Of a DNA stretch of 7,589 bases, positions 5,307-7,589 are shown piece by piece. A program made the position numbers and the translations under genes. The stretch is from Alphaproteobacteria bacterium. Its GTDB lineage: Bacteria > Pseudomonadota > Alphaproteobacteria > Elsterales > Elsteraceae. How positions within the stretch are numbered: position 1 is the stretch's first letter; every line of letters starts with the position of its first letter. The notes under the pieces are model-generated. The model saw nothing but the letters and a program-made list of their open reading frames with translations. It was not told the DNA's origin and made no database searches. Where the stretch lies: NCBI GenBank assembly GCA_013297545.1, contig JAAFHH010000135.1, forward strand, positions 1 to 7,589, in the 5' to 3' direction.

Positions 5307-7487
5307 ATGCGCACGAAACACCTGTTGATCGCCGTTGGCGCGATTGCTGCTGGCGTGGTTGCCGCCGCAGCCATCCTGCTCGCCACCCTCGACCCGAACG
5401 ACCACCGCGCCGAGATCGAAGCGCGGCTGGGTGCTGCGATCGGCCGGCCGGTCACCCTCGGGCCGCTTGATCTCAAGCTTGGCCTGACGCCGCGGCTGGT
5501 CGCGCGCGACATCTCGGTTGCCAACCCCGGCGGTGGCGAAATGGCCAGGGTGGGGGAGCTCGGCATCGTGCTCGACCTCTGGTCCTTGGTCGCCGGCCGG
5601 CCGCGCATTGAGGCGGTGACGGTCGCGCGGGCCGCCGTGCTGCTGGAGGTCGACGCCCAGGGCCGCGGCAATTGGCAGATCACCCGCGCACCAGCACCCG
5701 CTGCAGCAGCGCAAGCCGGCAGCCCGAGCCCCGCAGGCCCGCCCCGGCCGATCCAGCTCGATCGCTTATCGCTGTCTGAGGTTGCGATTACCTACCGCGA
5801 TCTGCGCAGCCAGCTGACCGTGCCGATTGTCATCGCCAGTGCCACAACCGCGATCACGCCGGGCCAAGCGACACCGCTGGAGATCACCGGCACTGTCGCT
5901 GGCCGGGCCCTGCAGCTGAAGGGCAGCCTGCCCAGCCTGGACCAGCTGGGCACGGCTGCACCTCTGCAGCTGGGCGGCGTGATCGCTGGCATCGACGTCG
6001 CGGCGACCGGCACGGTGACCGCGACGGAGCCGAGCGGCGACGCGCGCGTGGCCATCACCATCCCGACCCTGGCCGCACTCAGTGCGCTCGGTATCGCCGT
6101 GCCGCCGGATCTTGCGACCCTGGGTCCGGCCAAAATCGGCGGACGCATTGTTGCGAGCGGCACCACCGCGCGGGTCGAAGCGCTTGTGATCAGCCTTGCC
6201 GGTCCTGAGGGCGCTGAACTCGCGGTGACCGTGACCGGCACGATCAGCACCGCCATCGACCTTGCCCTCCAGGCAACGGTGCGCAAGGGCGAACAGTTTC
6301 CCTTCGGCCTGCCAGCCCTCGGCGACTGGGCGGGAACCGGGCGGCTCACCGGCTCGCCCCAAGTGCTGGCGCTGAACCAGCTCGCCCTCACCGCGGCCGG
6401 CACCTCCGTCACTGGCGCGCTTGGGCTTGATACCCGTGCGGCACGTCCGGCGGTCAGTGCGACGCTGGCGATCGATCGCATCACCCTGCCAGCGCCCGCC
6501 GCACCAGCTGCTGCGCCGGCGCGCGGTGCTGCGGCCCCGGCGGCACCCGTGGCCGACCGGGTGATCCCAGCAACCCCGCTGCCGCTTGCCGGCTTGATGG
6601 CACTGGACGCGAAGCTCAATGTGACGCTCGGCCAGCTGGTCACCGGCGGTGGCGAGGTGCGGGATATCGCGCTCGCGCTCGATCTGGCGAACGGTGTGCT
6701 GCAGGTTAGCCGCGCAAACGCCGCCCTCGCCGGCGGCAAGGTCGCGGCGACTGGTCGGCTGACCAGTGGTGGTGCCCTGCAGATTGGCGTGCAGGGCGAT
6801 GATCTGGCACTCGGTCCGCTCGGTCGGCTGCTCGCGCGCGACATCCCGCTGACGGCGACGGCGGCTGTGCGGGTCGCTCTCACGGGCCAAGGCCACGATG
6901 TTCGGGCGCTGGCCGCGAGCTTGGACGGCAGTGCGAGCCTGGTGATCGGCCGCGGCCAAGTCGCGATGACGATGATCCGCGGGCTTGGCTTGCCGCAGCA
7001 GGTGCTGGGTCTGCTGGGCCAAGACATCTCGGAACTGCGCTGCCTGGTTCTGCGCACGACGGCAGCGGATGGCATCGTCACCCTCGGCACGGTGGTGGCC
7101 GGTCTAGCACCCGCCGTCGTGGTCGGGCAGGGCGGGCGCATCTCGCTGCACGATGAACGGATTGAGGCGCGTCTGGTGCCGCGCAGTGCCAATCCGCTGC
7201 TGGCAACCGCCCTGCCGCCCTTGACGGTCTCCGGCACCTTAGCCGCACCGCGGGTCGCCCCCGATGGTGGCGCGGCGGTCGGCGCGGTCACCGGGATCGC
7301 GAACCTGTTGCTGGGTCAACCCCCAGCCGCTGTTGCACCACTGCCGGACTATTGCGGAGCAGCCCTCGCGGGCCAGCCGCTGCCGGCCGCCGCACCGCCG
7401 GCTGCCGCTCCCGCACCAGCAGCCCAACCGCCAGCGCCGCGCGCGCCCAGCCTGCCGGGTGTGCTCGACCAATTGTTCCGCCGATGA
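5307..7487 (+). CDS. AsmA-family envelope protein
   Basis: This 726-residue protein has one N-terminal membrane segment (about 5-28) followed directly by the AsmA-type start of the mature part: DPNDHRAEIEARLGAAIGRPV (29-49), then repeated short beta-strand units rich in Gly, Ala, Thr and Val. The C-terminal AsmA region (about 500-650) includes DGSASLVIGRGQV (540-552), ISELRCLVLR (574-583), GRISLHDERIEARLVP (610-625) and PLTVSGTLAAPRV (638-650). Three Ala/Pro-rich low-complexity linkers lie at about 128-148, 395-414 and 690-714. AsmA relatives are inner-membrane-anchored periplasmic proteins of the bridge-like lipid-transfer type (with TamB and YhdP), linked to outer membrane lipid homeostasis; the role here is inference. 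It starts 31 bp after the isomerase gene, behind its own candidate promoter, and its stop overlaps the next start. Confidence 0.87.
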   Translation: MRTKHLLIAVGAIAAGVVAAAAILLATLDPNDHRAEIEARLGAAIGRPVTLGPLDLKLGLTPRLVARDISVANPGGGEMARVGELGIVLDLWSLVAGRPRIEAVTVARAAVLLEVDAQGRGNWQITRAPAPAAAAQAGSPSPAGPPRPIQLDRLSLSEVAITYRDLRSQLTVPIVIASATTAITPGQATPLEITGTVAGRALQLKGSLPSLDQLGTAAPLQLGGVIAGIDVAATGTVTATEPSGDARVAITIPTLAALSALGIAVPPDLATLGPAKIGGRIVASGTTARVEALVISLAGPEGAELAVTVTGTISTAIDLALQATVRKGEQFPFGLPALGDWAGTGRLTGSPQVLALNQLALTAAGTSVTGALGLDTRAARPAVSATLAIDRITLPAPAAPAAAPARGAAAPAAPVADRVIPATPLPLAGLMALDAKLNVTLGQLVTGGGEVRDIALALDLANGVLQVSRANAALAGGKVAATGRLTSGGALQIGVQGDDLALGPLGRLLARDIPLTATAAVRVALTGQGHDVRALAASLDGSASLVIGRGQVAMTMIRGLGLPQQVLGLLGQDISELRCLVLRTTAADGIVTLGTVVAGLAPAVVVGQGGRISLHDERIEARLVPRSANPLLATALPPLTVSGTLAAPRVAPDGGAAVGAVTGIANLLLGQPPAAVAPLPDYCGAALAGQPLPAAAPPAAAPAPAAQPPAPRAPSLPGVLDQLFRR

Positions 7488-7589
7488 TTCCACGCAAGCG
7501 GTTCTGGCAAGCGGCGACCGCCGGGCCTGATCACACCGTGCTGCTCGACAGCAAAGCGCTGCCGACACCGGCCGGAACGCCGCTCGTGC
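7484..7589 (+). CDS. ATP12-family F1-ATPase assembly chaperone (5' end only)
   Basis: This is an open frame from ATG 7484 to the right edge; 35 complete codons are visible. The peptide begins MIPRKRFWQAATAG and continues to VLLDSKALPTPAGTPLV, which fits the N terminus of ATP12-family proteins as I know it (KRFW/KRFY followed by a strand of the type VLLDGRPVRTPAG.PLV). ATP12 binds the F1 alpha subunit and aids F1 assembly; the family is found in mitochondria and alphaproteobacteria. The start overlaps the stop of the AsmA-family gene in an ATGA, and no Shine-Dalgarno is evident in the preceding bases, so translation is probably coupled to the upstream gene. The residue after the strand is Ser-Lys instead of the commoner Gly-Arg. 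The assignment rests on this short segment and its length cannot be judged. Confidence 0.75.
   Translation, partial: MIPRKRFWQAATAGPDHTVLLDSKALPTPAGTPLV

Noticed and set aside
5766..7291. Long minus-strand open frames (499 and 418 codons) across the AsmA-family gene
   Set aside because: They are antisense to a gene with clear family motifs, and their translations are rich in Arg, Ala, Ser and Pro without recognisable domains. Such frames are expected opposite GC-rich genes.

Overview
The window reads as chromosomal DNA from a GC-rich alphaproteobacterium, probably Rhodospirillales-like. Three things suggest this. The first is a chemotaxis operon whose CheA carries a C-terminal receiver domain, in the order cheA-W-Y-B-R, the order I recall for the Che1 operon of Azospirillum brasilense. 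The second is a gene start for an ATP12-type F1-ATPase assembly chaperone, a family found mainly in mitochondria and alphaproteobacteria. The third is strong G/C preference at third codon positions. I see no insertion sequence, tRNA, rRNA, CRISPR array or phage gene. The assignment rests on motif reading only.

Positions 1-3510 (+ strand) hold the end of a chemotaxis operon: the 3' end of a hybrid cheA (P5 domain plus receiver), then cheW, cheY, cheB and cheR. Three of the four junctions are stop/start overlaps (GTGA, TGATG, ATGA), so these genes are translationally coupled. The exception is a 109-bp cheW-cheY gap, which contains a TATGAT box inside a 7-bp inverted repeat and may be an internal promoter. 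Together the genes form a complete signalling and adaptation module. CheA and CheW couple to receptors, CheY carries the output, and CheR and CheB methylate and demethylate receptors. No receptor (MCP), cheD or cheZ lies in the window.

Positions 3517-4551 (- strand) encode a low-specificity L-threonine aldolase, convergent with cheR across only 6 bp. A 79-bp divergent spacer separates it from positions 4631-5275 (+), a maleylacetoacetate isomerase (zeta-class glutathione transferase).

Positions 5307-7487 (+) encode a 726-residue AsmA-family envelope protein. Just upstream is GTGACA-N17-TAGGGT, placed so that transcription would begin at or next to the ATG, which suggests a leaderless mRNA. 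The AsmA stop overlaps (ATGA) the start of an ATP12-family chaperone gene that runs off the right edge.

I found no undescribed multi-gene system. The gene content is ordinary core and chemotaxis content. The points most worth a second look are the candidate leaderless promoter of the asmA-like gene, the palindrome over a possible internal cheY promoter, the unusual residues in the CheA receiver and in threonine aldolase, and the AsmA-ATP12 coupling.
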